64,000 nt of DNA from Gnetum montanum (GCA_015680685.1 MNCI01006062.1:666566-730565); one strand, 5' to 3'. Positions 1 through 11,689 are shown, counted from the stretch's first letter. A program made the numbers and translations. Notes: a model not told the origin generated them from the letters alone.

Positions 1-330
1 AGTTCATACCATCTTTAGGAGCACTTATTAGGTGACAAACTTAACAAAATAAATAAACACATGAATAAATAAAAAAGTATGAATGATGTTGCAAAAAAAA
101 AACAAGAAAAGTTAAAGAAATTTGTAAAACAAAAATGTGTAAAACAAAAACTTAAAAAGGAATTGAGGGCCTTGATTGATCAGCATAGGTGGACATATCC
201 TCCATGACTAAGTTGGAAGGGGAAGATCTGAAATAATGAGCGAGGTCATCCTTTCTCTGATGTGTTATGTGCATTGACCATTCTAGATTCATGGTAAGGT
301 TTAGGCTATTGCACATTGACTAGTAATTTT
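1..330 (-). mobile_element. Element A: 3' spacer after an internal deletion
   Basis: Read on the minus strand, this follows the protease-RT linker of element A and then jumps to sequence that lies after integrase in related copies. The purine-rich motif TCATGGAGGATATGTCC (191-207) and its flanks match the post-integrase motifs at 40401-40417 and 61865-61879. RT, RNase H and integrase are therefore missing, most simply by one deletion near position 330. The rest is AT-rich spacer and no ORF is supported. The 3' end of element A lies outside the window. Confidence 0.6.
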
Positions 331-529
331 TTATCAAAGCATTTGTTCGAAGTTTTTAGAAATTTCCAGCTTCCCCCTATTGATGTTTTCAAGTTAAGGG
401 TTGGAAGTTGGTGATACTCTCTTGCTCCAGTGTATCTATGCTTTCAACATGGGCGTAAGTTGTTCCCCCAGTTAGTTCCATGCATGTTGGTGAGTTGCTC
501 TCCTGATCAGCTATCAACCACTGGGTGTT

Positions 530-1123
530 TTCTTATTGTGTGGTTGCTACATATAGGCACATGTGTATGTTAATTTCTTGGGCACACCGGTTGCATGCAA
601 GCAATGTTGAACATCCCTGTATGCAATCACACCCTGTATCACTGTATGTGATGCATGGAACTTTCTTCCTCTCGATCTTCCCAAAAGTGTTTTCCTTAGA
701 TATTTCTAGGGAAAGATCGTGAATTCCTAGGCATGTGTTTATGGTACTTAGCCATGCCCTTCCCATTATTATTGGGAAGTCCCCTTTGTCATTGTTTACT
801 TGTATCACTAGGAAATTAACTAGGTATGACCAACGACACATAGTGGTAATGATGTCCTCCACCCATCCCAAGGGAACAGTGATGGATTGGTCAGCCAACT
901 CTAAGAAAATATTACTATTCTTTAGTGGAGGCAGGTTCTAGGATTTATACATCTCTTGTGATATTAAGTTGACTTCAGAACCTGAGTCCAGAAGAGCTTT
1001 ACATGGTTCATTCCCAGCGACTTGGAGAGAAATTAAATGACTTCCAAGATTAGAGAATTTCCTGGGAAGGTGGCCCTCCTTAATCCAATCAGTGATAGTA
1101 TGTGTTAACATAACCGTGTGCAT
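530..1123 (-). pseudogene. Element A: Athila-like aspartic protease (broken)
   Basis: Retropepsin-type protease that would mature the Gag-Pol polyprotein in the virus-like particle. The N-terminal half (938-1123) has the active-site motif ALLDSGSEVNLI with an intact D-S-G. The C-terminal half (533-898) has the flap and the hydrophobic-Gly motif PIIMGRAWL. A frame break near 900-940 separates the halves. A Cys-containing tail (ACNRCAQE) follows. Element I has the same domain in one longer frame at 58163-58567, which confirms the order. Gag lies immediately upstream and the downstream pol is deleted, so the copy cannot function. Confidence 0.8.
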
Positions 1124-1309
1124 TGAGCTCTATTTTTTATTCGAAGGGAGCTCTGAAGCCTTATTTGATGGAAAAGCGTTTAGAGGCTCAATTGCTTATG
1201 GTTGTGAGAGCTTGGTTGGATTGTTGGTTCTGAAGAAAGGTCTTCTCTTTGTACAATTATCAGAACTAGTAGTAGGTTGAAGGTTTACAGCTCTCATAGC
1301 ATTGCGTTA

Positions 1310-3649
1310 CTATGGTTGAGTGGGGAGTTCCCCTTGCATTGCTGGAGCGAGTGGTAATGGAGCTATCGGTGTGAGAGTTGCGGATGGATTTGGAGGATAG
1401 TATGTCTGTGGGTTGTCTCTCCTAGGAGAAGGAGTCCTATAATACTCTCGAGCTTGGTAGTGACGTTGTGGAGTCACGTGACTGATAGAGTCACGTGGAG
1501 AGATTGGTTGCTGCACGTAGTAGCCATATGGATTCGGTTACTGATAAGGGTATTGTTGTCTTGGCAGTGGTATCCCCCATGATTTTGGGTATTGCCACTG
1601 CTGGTGTTGCTCAATAGGTTGTGGTAGAGTTCCACTTGGATAATACATTAATGGTTGGTGGAACTACCTCGGGTTACCTTGGGGATAAGGTAACCGTTAG
1701 GGTGTTTGCCATTTGTTAAGTCATGGGTTAAGTGCATTCATCCCAGACTCTTGCAGATGTGAGATTACTGGGCAACATCCCTTAGGATGGTCATACTGGC
1801 ATATCTTACATCCACTGTCATTGTCCGTATCAGAATCCATAACCTCTTTGGTGATGGCCATTGTACTCTTACCTTTGTTACGTGCATGGTCCAAATCCCT
1901 CTTTTTCTTTTTATCATAGTCACTACCTCGCTCCTTAGACTCCTCGACGATTTTGAGAACAGTTTCAAATCTACTATCTAAGGAGTCCCACATTTGGTCT
2001 ACCTTCACCAACACTTTTATTGTTAATTTTTGGAGTGGCAAGGTTTTCCTATTCACCATCTCTTTGAGTGGTGACTCTTCCTCCTCCTCACAGAATCTCA
2101 CTCCCCTTTTTTGGAGAGAAGGATCGCGGTTGTACTCTTTCGCACTTTCTCTTACGTAGCTCTCCTTCTTCCTTAGCTACTTACTCTAGAAATCTATGAA
2201 CCTGATGGAACCTAAGCTTTGATAATCTCCCTTGGGAATATGTTCTAAGGGTTCTCCTGGTTTCATGCCTAAGTCCATCTACGAGATGGTGTAGTTGATC
2301 TTGCTGCGAGTAACCATGGCCTGAGCAACGATGTAACAGTGCATAGTATCAGCCCATGGCAGCATCCAAGGGTTTGTGAGTTCCCTGCTTCCATCCTTGG
2401 ATTTGCTTTCATAGGTTGGACATTCAAGAATATGTTTGATACTTATCGTTAAATAGTTCTAGCATCGTACTCCACCTTCGAATGGATTTAGGTTCTAAGG
2501 ACCGGTACTAGCTTCTCGCTTCTTTTACTAGTGTCCTTGGGAACAACTTTAGCTTTTGCCATTCATTCTCAATGTTCTACAAGGCACATGCATCATGAAA
2601 TTATTATAAGTGATTCTGAGGATCAACATTGTATCCCCCCTCAAATCGTGGGATGTTATTCATGTCTAATCTTTTGATCCTGCTACCTTTTTGGTGCCTT
2701 CTAGGAATTCTTATACCCTTCGTGATATCTAACATGCTTCAAGTTGTGAGTAGTGGTCCTTCATGGTCATTTCATTCATAGTGTTTGTGATTTCTACGTA
2801 GTTCCCTACTCTCCCTTCTTCCATGCCGTGATTCTCTAGAATGCCCTTGTCCTCGTTCTCGACTCTCTCGTCGAGGTTTCTCACTTTGCTTACCCTTATC
2901 CTCACAGTTAGGTTCCTTATGAATGCATCCTAATACTGAAGGAGAGGGTGAATGTGATGATGAAGGTGAAGAAGAAGGAGAACCATCACGATGACAATGT
3001 TTCCTACCTTCTCTTTGGTGGTCCCGGCCCTGATCGTGATGACGATCAGAATGCCCACCCTTATAATGTGTTTGTGTTCCCTCGTTGAACACTTGGTGTT
3101 CATGGGGATCAGAACTAGGGTTTTGAATCATGGAGTGAAGGTTCTAATACACCACCTCCTCACCATCGTTAGGAGGGGGAACATCATTTTGTGGAGAACC
3201 TATTGAAATAGGTTCACCACCCTCAATTTCGCTTAAGGTGGGTGGAGCATTATGGGGTCCTTTGCCTTTCAAAGATGTGTGGTAACTCTACTGTTGCAAG
3301 TCTCATTGACGTTGCACTTCTGTGGGATGGTAGTCCCTTGTGTCATAATCACATGCAATGTACTCTGCATACAGTTGTGGTATGCTTATTCGTGTAAGAG
3401 CACGAAGGAGCATGTTGGAGGCTGCTCGATCTGGAGGCAACACTATGTTACCCTCTAAGTCTCTCCAACGCATTTGTTTGTCTCAATGGAGAATAAAGGT
3501 AAAGTTGGGTATATACTCATTGTGATGAATATATATACCACACGGAATTGTTGAGGAACTAGCAGATTTTGGTTATGTGTGTTCTGTCGCCGACTGTCTC
3601 TAGTGTTGTTCCTAGGCAGTGAAGTGCTTTTGTGCGAAGAAGAAGACAT
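1310..3649 (-). pseudogene. Element A: Gag polyprotein (broken)
   Basis: Structural Gag, with its start chosen at the ATG whose first residues are MSSSSHKS (3647-3649), matching MSSSSCKH at 55818 in element I. In order: the N-terminal part (3455-3649); a His/Arg/Ser-rich region (2772-3131) with SPSSSPSSSHSPSPS and many RE/RES repeats; the capsid region (about 2170-2680, with an FHDACAL motif and LFNDKYQTY); a stretch ending in a zinc-knuckle-like CKICQYDHPKGCCP (about 1755-1830); then a Pro/Gln-rich linker (1310-1516) leading to protease. Several stops and frame shifts break it. Assignment rests on collinearity with elements G and I. Confidence 0.75.
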
Positions 3650-3779
3650 TTTTGTCTTGTTCGGTGTGCAGTTTACCATTATCTTGTTTTTTTTCTTTTG
3701 ATCAACCTTAAGGGTTTGTTCTAGCTTCCCAAAAATGTGAATGATCTCCTATGTTCTACGTAGCGCACAAACAACTAAG

Positions 3780-3797
3780 TTCTCGACAATGGCACCA
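3780..3797 (-). promoter_or_regulatory. Element A: primer binding site, tRNA-Asp type
   Basis: Minus-strand TGGTGCCATTGTCGAGAA lies one base after the LTR end. It matches the tRNA-Asp-type site TGGCGCCGTTGCCGGGGA of plant Athila elements at 13 of 18 positions. All five differences are C-to-T or G-to-A. Confidence 0.75.
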
Positions 3798-3798
3798 A

Positions 3799-4560
3799 TG
3801 ATGAGTGGCAAGGTACCCCTACACTCAACCATATGAATATGAGCGTCTCACGTGCGATCCAGTCAAACTCCAAGGACTAAGTGCTTACATGCCTTAATGG
3901 AACACTTAAGGTTAATCAATTACTGTCTTCCCAAGCTTACTTGTATTGTCATGGTTGTATGGTTAAGTAAGCTTGAGGTATATGATTTTTATATCTTTGG
4001 TCTCTTTAATGTCTATGCTAATAGGGAAAGGTGAGGAGAACTAAATGACTAACTTTCATTAACTATTCACTAACTAAGTTCTAATTGTCCTAGCACCAGT
4101 ATCTGTTCCCACTTGTTGCACACACCTTGAACCAGTGCAACGTTGCTGGGATTACGAAACGTTACTCGTTACTGGGTTACCAAGCGTTACACACGTGCTC
4201 GAAGCGGTCGTATTGAATGCACTAACTAGGAGAGTCAAGGATTGAGAGAGATTAATTATCTAGGAAAGCATTTAAACATTTAACAATAATTAAATCCTAT
4301 TTAGCTTAGTCCACATACTGCAAGGTTTATCAGAAAGTTCATCTTTATTGCCGTATACAAATGTGTGCTCAGGTACAATTTGCTCAAATAAAGATCCATT
4401 CACTTTAAGACTCCTATTGTGGGCACATGGAAATTATTCTAGCTCTGGAATGGTAAAACTGCTATAGTTTGGCTAAGGGTCTAAGTCTAGATGCCTAAAA
4501 TAGGGAAAGCTACCTCTTATTTATAAATGTTTTGGTGGGTTGCGATATCGCGACTCATCA
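3799..4560 (-). repeat. Element A: 5' LTR
   Basis: The 762-bp LTR begins TGATGA (4560) and ends TCATCA (3799) on the minus strand, a 6-bp inverted terminal repeat typical of this family. A palindromic TGCGATATCGCG lies just upstream of a TATA-like TTTATAAATAAG (about 4518-4528). A GGCAATAAAGAT motif near 4350 and the terminal GGGGTACCTTGCCACTCATCA are shared with the other Athila-like LTRs here. The matching 3' LTR is outside the window. Confidence 0.8.
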
Positions 4561-6334
4561 CTACCTAAACCACTAGCTAGGTAGCTAAAACAAAATAGGA
4601 AAGAATTAACTCATAGGATTTAAAAAAAGTGGCTAAAATGATGTCTTTAGCAAGCCATCTTACAAACAATCTTCAAATTTCTTCTTTTCAAAAAGGTTCC
4701 CTTTTCTTACCTTTGTAGCCTTTTTATAGTGCTTCAAGGTAGTTACATTCATCATAACAAGTTAAGGTGAATTACAAATATCTAAGGCATTTACTCATAA
4801 CTCCTTAATATGTTATAACTTCGATAAGTAGTTATGAGAAAATTAAGCCAAAATTGGCATGTGTCTAATAAAATAAACTACAAATATCTTGAAGTGTTGT
4901 TTAAACCAACATAGGAAGTTACAACTTCCCTAAAAGGAATAATAGCCAAATGTCTCGTACTTGAATAAGTATCCCATAGATTTCTCTCTTTTGTTGTGTG
5001 TTTTTTTTTCTTAAAAATGACACTTTCCCCTTTCATTAAATTTAAATTACCTAAGCTAATACTATAACCTTATGTTCATGTTATTTCTTTTCCTTGAGCA
5101 TCAGGAAATAAAACTACTTCTTTCTTTTTCCTTTAAATTCATTCACAATTAATATAATAAAGGTTTAATGCTTTGCCATGTGGCCCTCATCTTTCATCTT
5201 TGATGCTATTAATTTTGTTAAAATTCTAAAGCAGTAGTTTGAAATGGAGCTTGATCGATGCAACAACTATACCTATGGAAGATTTGCCTTGTAGTAGAGC
5301 TTAAATCTTGATGCATAATCATTGGGGCTGTGATTGTGAAAGTAAAGTGTACACGTGGTCTTCCAATGGCTACCATTCTCAACTCTACTAAAACCCTTAA
5401 CACATTTTAATGTCTCCTAGTCCTAAGGTTTGGGACGTTTTCACACCTGTGCTGCCTGCGCTTGAGCCTAAGTGGTCACTATGCTCATCGTCCTATCTTG
5501 TCACTATGGTTTTCTATTCATTTTCTTCTACATCTACTTTTGCATGATTTTAGGAAAAATTCCTCAAAAGTTTCTAAGGCGGCAAAAGGCATTTTCTTAG
5601 ATAGATCAAAGCCTAGGTAGGATATGTGGCTTTGTTAGACAAACCAAGAAATAGAATGTTAAACCAAAGTCATCTACAGGTGTTGGTGACTGAAAATGAT
5701 ACGAGGGGAAACGAAGCCAATTAGAGAAAACACAATACATTCATCATGTTAGGCATTGTTTACATGTATTTATTTGTTTATATTTGCTAGTAAATGGGTT
5801 TATCATTGATAAACACTACAACATTTTTACCATTTTTCATGGAATTACCATCATGTTGTTTCGTCTTTCACCTTCTTTCTTGCATCACAAATAATTTTTA
5901 TTATTTCTTGGTGATCTTTTTATGCAATTTGTCTTTGCCCAAAAAAAATGCAAAGGCAACTGCTATTTTAATGGTGAACCATCAATCACATGTGGTAATA
6001 TATATATCGGCATTTTGCCAAGACCCTCCTCTCAGTTTCATGTGCTCTTAGTTTAAAGATGTAGGTTCTGCACAGTAATTAGTAAACTATCTTGTTGTAC
6101 CTCTACATAATCTAAAACTGAGAATTTTTAAATCTCTTCTCTGCTAATTTTTTTGACATTATGTAGTTCTAAAACTTTCCAATTTTTTCCTTGAATAAAA
6201 AATCTGCAAGCACTGGGTTCTCATCTTGCTTCTACTTGATAATTTTTAAATTCGTTCACAATAATCCCAATATATGACATTTCATACTCATACTTTTAAT
6301 AGAAAATATTTTTTAGTTGGCTTTCCTTTGCTTA
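4561..6334. other. No gene recognised
   Basis: AT-rich sequence upstream of the element A 5' LTR. The few ORFs (for example 5218-5403 and 5794-6051) show no motif I recognise and no coding-like composition. It may be decayed LTR or spacer of an older element, because it separates elements A and B, but I could not match it to another part of the window. Confidence 0.5.
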
Positions 6335-6355
6335 TTATATATATATATATATATA
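6335..6355. repeat. (TA)n microsatellite
   Basis: An uninterrupted TA dinucleotide run of about 20 bp in AT-rich flanks. Confidence 0.9.
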
Positions 6356-6559
6356 ATTTGTGAACTAAATTAAGTATCAAATCAACCAACATTGCTCCAT
6401 AAAATTGCAAGAAATGTATCAACATTTCTGAATCCCCTTCTTTGCATAATAATCTTATTAAAAACATATTTACATAGTAAAGTAGAAATATTTTGAATAA
6501 TATTTTCATTAAACTTAAGGTTTAATGAAATAAAAACCTCAACCCTAATAAAAACTTAA

Positions 6560-7080
6560 AGAACTATACATCAAGACTTTATACAAACTATTCAATGGAT
6601 GGGAAGTGGATAGTTAAAATAACTTTCTTGAGAATCCTCTTATCTTGAATCCTTTCATACACTATTTCAGTTGTAATCAATGCATTTTCTTCATCCTTGC
6701 TTTCTTCAACTGTTCTTGTTTCCTCTGCATCCATCTCCTTTGCATCTACCTCTTTTGTTAATTCTTGAGGCCTATCCCAATTAGATACTTTTGTATCTTG
6801 AGATACAAATACCTCTCCCTAAGAATCATCTTGGTTATAATTTTCTTGACTTTCTAATTGACTATCACATTCTTGAAATCTATCCCAAACATTGGCCTCT
6901 ATAGAAAGTCCACCAGTAAGAAACATGAACTCATCAGAAAGCCAAAGTAGAAATGGACTTTCTCTTGATGCTTCATAGGATTTTTCTTTGCAATAAGCTC
7001 TTAGAACATGTTTTGAGTAGTATCCCATTACATATGGAATAAATGGTCTTCTCATTGCTCTCTCACCAAGAATCATCTTT
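6560..7080 (-). pseudogene. Element B: possible ORF downstream of integrase
   Basis: A minus-strand reading frame begins at 7076 with MILGERAMRRPF, runs 85 codons to a stop, and continues readably as an acidic Glu/Asp-rich stretch to about 6600. The two parts share a W-D-R-(F/P)-Q-E motif (VWDRFQEC and NWDRPQEL), so this was probably one protein. I do not recognise the family. It lies about 700 bp after the integrase C-terminus on the same strand, so it could be an accessory ORF of element B or an unrelated older fragment. Confidence 0.35.
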
Positions 7081-7783
7081 TTTTAAACCTACACTCTTTG
7101 CTAGGTTTCTTTACTCACACTTTGAAATGGAAAATGATGTAATCTTAAGCAATCCATGTCTCTTCTCATTGTAGTAAATAAATTTGAAATTTTGACCAAA
7201 TCTTGCTAACCAACCTTGCCACTTTTGTCCATATTAATTGCTTTCTAATCATTATACATATGCCAATTTTAATTTTACCACTCGATTGTTGGAATTACTT
7301 CCTACTAAATAATTAATTAACCACTACTTCCACTTCACTCATAAATTTACTTAAGTAATGATTACTTAGGATAATATAAATTTAATAATTCAACTAATAT
7401 TTTTAATTAAATATCTTAAAACTCATACGTAACATGAACATATGTTAGTTTTTATTTTATTATATTTTAAAATACTAAATAGACTTACCTAACCATAGAG
7501 ATAGAACATATATGTCATGGTTAAACATGACATTAATCTAATACATGTTACTACTAAGTGCATACATAATAATTCCTATATATAAAATTTTATTATTTAT
7601 TACTATATATATTCAACAACATTATAATTGCATACTTATATATATTATTATACTATGTATATATATTAATTTCTATAGAGATATTTAAGTCATGGGTAGC
7701 TATCCAAAATAATGTTCTATATGTAAAACATTATATGGAAACTGCAATTCCATACCATCTAATGTTGATAATTTATAAGTATC
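7081..7783. other. AT-rich spacer, no gene recognised
   Basis: Very AT-rich sequence rich in TATATA and TTAAT words between the element B integrase and the downstream reading frame. I see no 3' LTR of element B here: the Tat-like LTR end words present at 13054-13150 and 29340-29441 are absent. Confidence 0.5.
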
Positions 7784-8740
7784 CTAGGATAATTGTTTTG
7801 TAATTTGAAATGGACTAGTCCATGTTGATGTGAGCTTATTTGGTTTCTTCATATTCCATAGCAGGACAAGATCTCCTATTTGGAAAGTTCTTTTCAAAGC
7901 CTTTTTATTAAACCATCTTTTGACTTGAGATGTACTTTTTAACATATTATCCTTTGCTCTATCTATCTTAGCTTTTGTCTTGATGAGCAAGGTCATAAAA
8001 CTTCTATCTTTATCAGTTTTCTCACTATACCTTTGTACAAAATCTGAAGTTGAACTTATAATCTTGTTTATAATTCTTGTGAGTAAACCATAGACTAAGT
8101 TATAAGGTGATGTTCCAATAGTCTTCTTAAACCTAATACGATCCATCTATAATGCAGATTGTAGATAATCAATCCAATTTCCTGAATTTCTATCCATCGA
8201 TTTCTTAATGTAGGAAATAAGCTTTTTATTTGTAGATTCAGCTAAGCCATTTCTTTGAGGATACTAATTGGAAGAAGGAAATATGAAAATGAATTTTTCT
8301 GATGATCATGTTATGAATTCTTCAGATTGAAAAGTAAATCCATTATCAAATACTAGTACTTTAGGTAGACCAAAATGACTCAAGATTTTATCTTCCAAAG
8401 ACTTGATTGAATTTGATGCTAAACTTCTTAGAGGGTTTGCTTCAGATCATTTAGTGAAGTAATTATTAGCTATGAGAATAAACTTATGCCTAGCTCTCGA
8501 AGGAGTAATTGTGCTAATGAAATCCAAACCTCATTGCTAAAATGTTCTATCCACAATTACTGGTTTTAAGGGAGCTCTAGCCTTTTTGGTTTTTGATCCA
8601 TGGATTTCACATTTATAACATCTTTGAATTTTCAAGGTAATATCTTGATACATACTAGGCCTATAATATTCGTATCAAAGTATATGTTATATAGTTGATT
8701 TAGGGGATTCATAAAATAAATTAGAATAATCATGAAATCA
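7784..8740 (-). pseudogene. Element B: integrase (broken)
   Basis: Integrase, which would insert the cDNA into the chromosome. The C-terminal part is clearest (7784-8146): a TIGTSPYNLVYGLL motif typical of the end of the catalytic core, then an Arg/Lys-rich helix region and FQIGDLVLLWN, the usual C-terminal beta motif. Upstream, 8150-8740 translates as fragments in changing frames, with ISSTSDF- and SPSKKF-like pieces and many stops. The catalytic D,D,E residues cannot all be placed. It lies directly downstream of the RNase H region. Confidence 0.7.
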
Positions 8741-9258
8741 TTCTAAGATGGGACCAATTTGATCATTATGAATGCATTCCAACAAAACCCCTCTAAAATC
8801 CTTTCTGTATAATATAGCATGTTTAACCACAAATTTACATGCTTCCTTGAAGAGAGCTCTTTTTGACTTGCAGTTAAATTATTTGGAACTTTGCTTGTAT
8901 TTAAGAATTTTAAAATTTTGTCATACCAATTTCCTTCATAAGTATCAAGCACACATACTTCATTTTCTTTAGCCATTAACTTGGCTAATCCCATTCTCTT
9001 AACCATTTTGCATATTTCCTATGAAAATCTGAAATCTTGAAGCTTTATAAGCCACTTTTCTCTTTTCAATCTAGTTTCATTTTATGATAAGAATTGTTTG
9101 ACTATAGGTTCGATTAGCATAATATGAACTAATGAACTTTCCAGATAATATTTAAAATGTTGAAGTGCTTTAGTGATTACAAATGCTTGTTTTTCCAAGT
9201 CTGAATAATTTAGTTTAGAACCTTTCAACTGATACCCAAAAAATCCAATTGATTCATC
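8741..9258 (-). pseudogene. Element B: RNase H region after RT (broken)
   Basis: Continues the RT reading frame after a stop near 9258. The fragment GSKLNYSDLEKQAFVITKAL matches the family pattern for the conserved Glu helix of the Ty3/gypsy RNase H. The 87-codon frame at 8743-9006 covers the connection towards integrase. Stops and shifts are frequent. This is the ordinary RNase H. A second RNase H-like domain of element B lies on the other side of RT, at 10690-11075. Confidence 0.6.
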
Positions 9259-10255
9259 TTAACCTTCATGTTTTTGAGTTAAGATGATAGCAAGGGAATC
9301 ATTGGAAGTAAACAGATATAACCAAAAGTCTTCCTTTAATTTAGGATTTACCAAATATGGAGCCTCTTGAATGGCCCTTTTAATTTCTGCTAAAGCTTTC
9401 TTCAATGTTGGTGTTTTCTCTACTTGGACGTCTTTCTTTAACATATGTATCAAAGGTTTAGTAATTTTGGTAAATCTAGGGATAAATTTCTTAACAAAAT
9501 TTATATTTCCAAAGAAATATCTAAGAGATTTCTTACTTGTAGAATGCTTGATATTCTGTACTACTTGGACTCGAGAATTATCTATAGTAATTCCTTTTTG
9601 ATAGATCACATGGCCTAGTAAACTTGTAGATTTAACTCCAAAGATATAGTTCTTAGATTTTAATGAAATACCATACTGATGACATCTGTCAAAAACTTGT
9701 TGAAGATGATTAGTATGATTTTGCTTTCTTTTTGAGAATATGGTAATATCATTCAAATAAACCATAATAAATTTACGTATTAAACCTTTAAAGGCTAAAT
9801 CCATTGCTCTTTTAAAGGTAGCTCTAGCATTTGACAATCCAAATGACATTCTTTTGTAAGTGAAAGTTTCCCATTTGGTGATAAATGTTGCCTTATATCT
9901 ATCATTTTTATCTACCATGATTTGATTATAGCCTGAAAAACCATCTAAGAAAGAATATACTTGATAGCCTGATACTTTGATCAACATCTCATCAAATCTA
10001 GGAAGTGGATACTTATCCTTTTTTGAGGCTTCATTCAAATTTCTAAAGTCTACACAAAGCCTAATGTTACCATTTTTCTTTCTTATTGGAACAAGGTTAG
10101 CAAGCCATGTCGAATATTAAACTGGATAAATGATTCAAGCTTGTAATAACTTCTTGATACCAGCTTTCATAGATGGTTCAAATGATGGATTGAATTTCCT
10201 TTGTTTTTTCTTAACAGTTTTACAACCTTCTATTAAAGGAATTTTATGTGTCATC
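9259..10255 (-). pseudogene. Element B: Tat-like reverse transcriptase (broken)
   Basis: Reverse transcriptase of a Ty3/gypsy element. A 259-codon uninterrupted frame (9259-10038) holds most of the fingers, palm and thumb: DKYPLPRFDEML, YSFLDGFSGYNQI, KRMSFGLSNARATFKRAM and a GH-type LLGHVIYQKGITID. Upstream, 10039-10255 adds RLCVDFRNLNEA with two stops. The catalytic YxDD is YLND (about 9748-9759), so the first catalytic Asp is Asn, a G-to-A change that should inactivate it. The GNINFVKKFI motif after the thumb resembles the FGKINFLRRFI pattern I associate with Tat elements. Confidence 0.85.
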
Positions 10256-10689
10256 ACATCTGGTCTAAAATCTTTAAGATCATCATAAGACTGAGAAAAA
10301 TTGTCCACATTATTTTTTAGGAGCAGTAACTAGTTTTGCTTGAAAACTAAATTCTTTTCCTTTGTGATATTTAACGTCTTTGGCATTTCATTTGATCCAA
10401 GATTTACTTCTTTGAAAGCTTGATCATTGAGATTTTGTATATCTTTTCTAGTAAACAATTTTTTCTCAAACTCATGTTCATAATCAATTATCCTTTTAGG
10501 AATGAAATTTGCCTTAGATGTCAACATTGTCTTAGGTATGACTTAACCTTCAAATTCTTGTTTGTTTCTCATGAACCTAAGTACTTAATCATCATCTTCA
10601 AATACTTGAAAATGTTTTATGTTATTTGGTATTGATGGTTGATGTTCTTCTTCAATCATTACATGCCCATATCCTTCTATCTTTTGCAT
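10256..10689 (-). pseudogene. Element B: linker between extra RNase H and RT
   Basis: Minus-strand reading frame 10330-10527 and its neighbours read as a charged linker (for example KRIIDYEHEFEKKLF). It joins the RNase H-like domain upstream to the MTHKIPLIEG stretch that opens the RT. I recognise no enzymatic motif. The continuity of readable coding supports the view that RNase H and RT belong to one polyprotein. Confidence 0.5.
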
Positions 10690-11075
10690 GTCTAATGTTA
10701 AAGCTACTTTTGCTAAGTCATCTATTATATAATGATCTTCTCTACATATATGTTCTTTTTGGTAGTGCTAAAATTATTCTAACATTTTGCAGACAAGTTG
10801 TTTATAAGGTTGTAAAAATGAGTTGTTCACTATGCAATTACCTTTAACTTATTCACAAACTAATCTTGAATCTTCTTTTATAGTGATTACCTTGATTTCT
10901 TTTTCCAAAGCTGTTTTAATACTAATACACAAAGCTTCATATTCGGTCTTGGTGTTAGTACAAGGGAAAGATAGATGAATCGCCTTTAGAATTTTTGGTG
11001 AATCATTTCTTATTATAACTATCCCAGCTTCTGCACCTTTAGAATTACATGAGCCATCAAAGTATAATTCTCATT
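10690..11075 (-). pseudogene. Element B: additional RNase H domain, placed before RT
   Basis: Minus-strand translation gives ELYFDGSCNSKGAEAGIVII (first catalytic Asp, about 11053-11067), then CTNTKTEYEAL (catalytic Glu), IKEDSRLVCE (catalytic Asp) and IDDLAKVAL (last Asp). This is the D-E-D-D pattern of the archaeal-like RNase H found in plant Tat elements. Element E has the same type of domain at 33960-34420 (NNVVEYEGLL, GDSQLVVNQI), but there it follows RT and RNase H. Here it lies between protease and RT. One stop interrupts it after the third motif. Confidence 0.7.
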
Positions 11076-11377
11076 TGTTCTCATCTTTGGATTTTTCTTT
11101 TTCGAAACTATAAGTTTCTTAGAGTGTACAAATTTTGGTTTCAAAAGCCTTTGTTTCAACAATTTTACCTTTCCCATTTGAAATAATATTATCAATCATC
11201 AAAGGTTCACTATGCACATATATTTGGTTTGGTTCTCCTTTCTAAGGTAGCCACATGTGTGAATAATCTATTGATATGTAACCTAAGAAATTCTTACTCC
11301 AACTTCTTCTCAATAAGAGACTATGCTAGTTTGGTATATCTACCACTTGAATAGTTAGTCTACTTTTGACACAAGGT

Positions 11378-11680
11378 TCAAAAGTGATTTTTGATAGAAC
11401 ATTTGATACTTGATACCATAATCTTTACTCTACTCTTGTCCACTTGAACAATATTTTTATTTGATTTTTCAAGAATCAGACCAAGTTTCTTGCATATAGA
11501 CAATGACATTATAGTAGATGTGGCTCTAGAATCAACCAAACAATTGTGCATATATTTATCCTTTAACTTTAGTGTCAAAAGAAAAGGAGGAGCTTCTTTA
11601 TAGAGAATACAATCATAACTAGCCTTTGATTTTTCATCATTATTAGACACATAAATTAACTTTGATTCTCTAACCCTCAT
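11378..11680 (-). pseudogene. Element B: aspartic protease (broken active site)
   Basis: A 100-codon minus-strand frame with CLVDSRATSTIMSLSICKKL. In retropepsins the motif is D-(S/T)-G-A, so the Gly is Arg here and activity should be lost. The helix following the motif and the short beta-rich region fit the family. The C-terminal hydrophobic-Gly motif is not clear. It sits between gag (upstream on the minus strand) and the additional RNase H. Confidence 0.65.
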
Positions 11681-11689
11681 TTTGCCTTT

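Noticed and set aside
5218-6051. Small ORFs at 5218-5403 and 5794-6051 as host genes.
   Set aside because: No motif, low-complexity composition, and no promoter or neighbouring exon.
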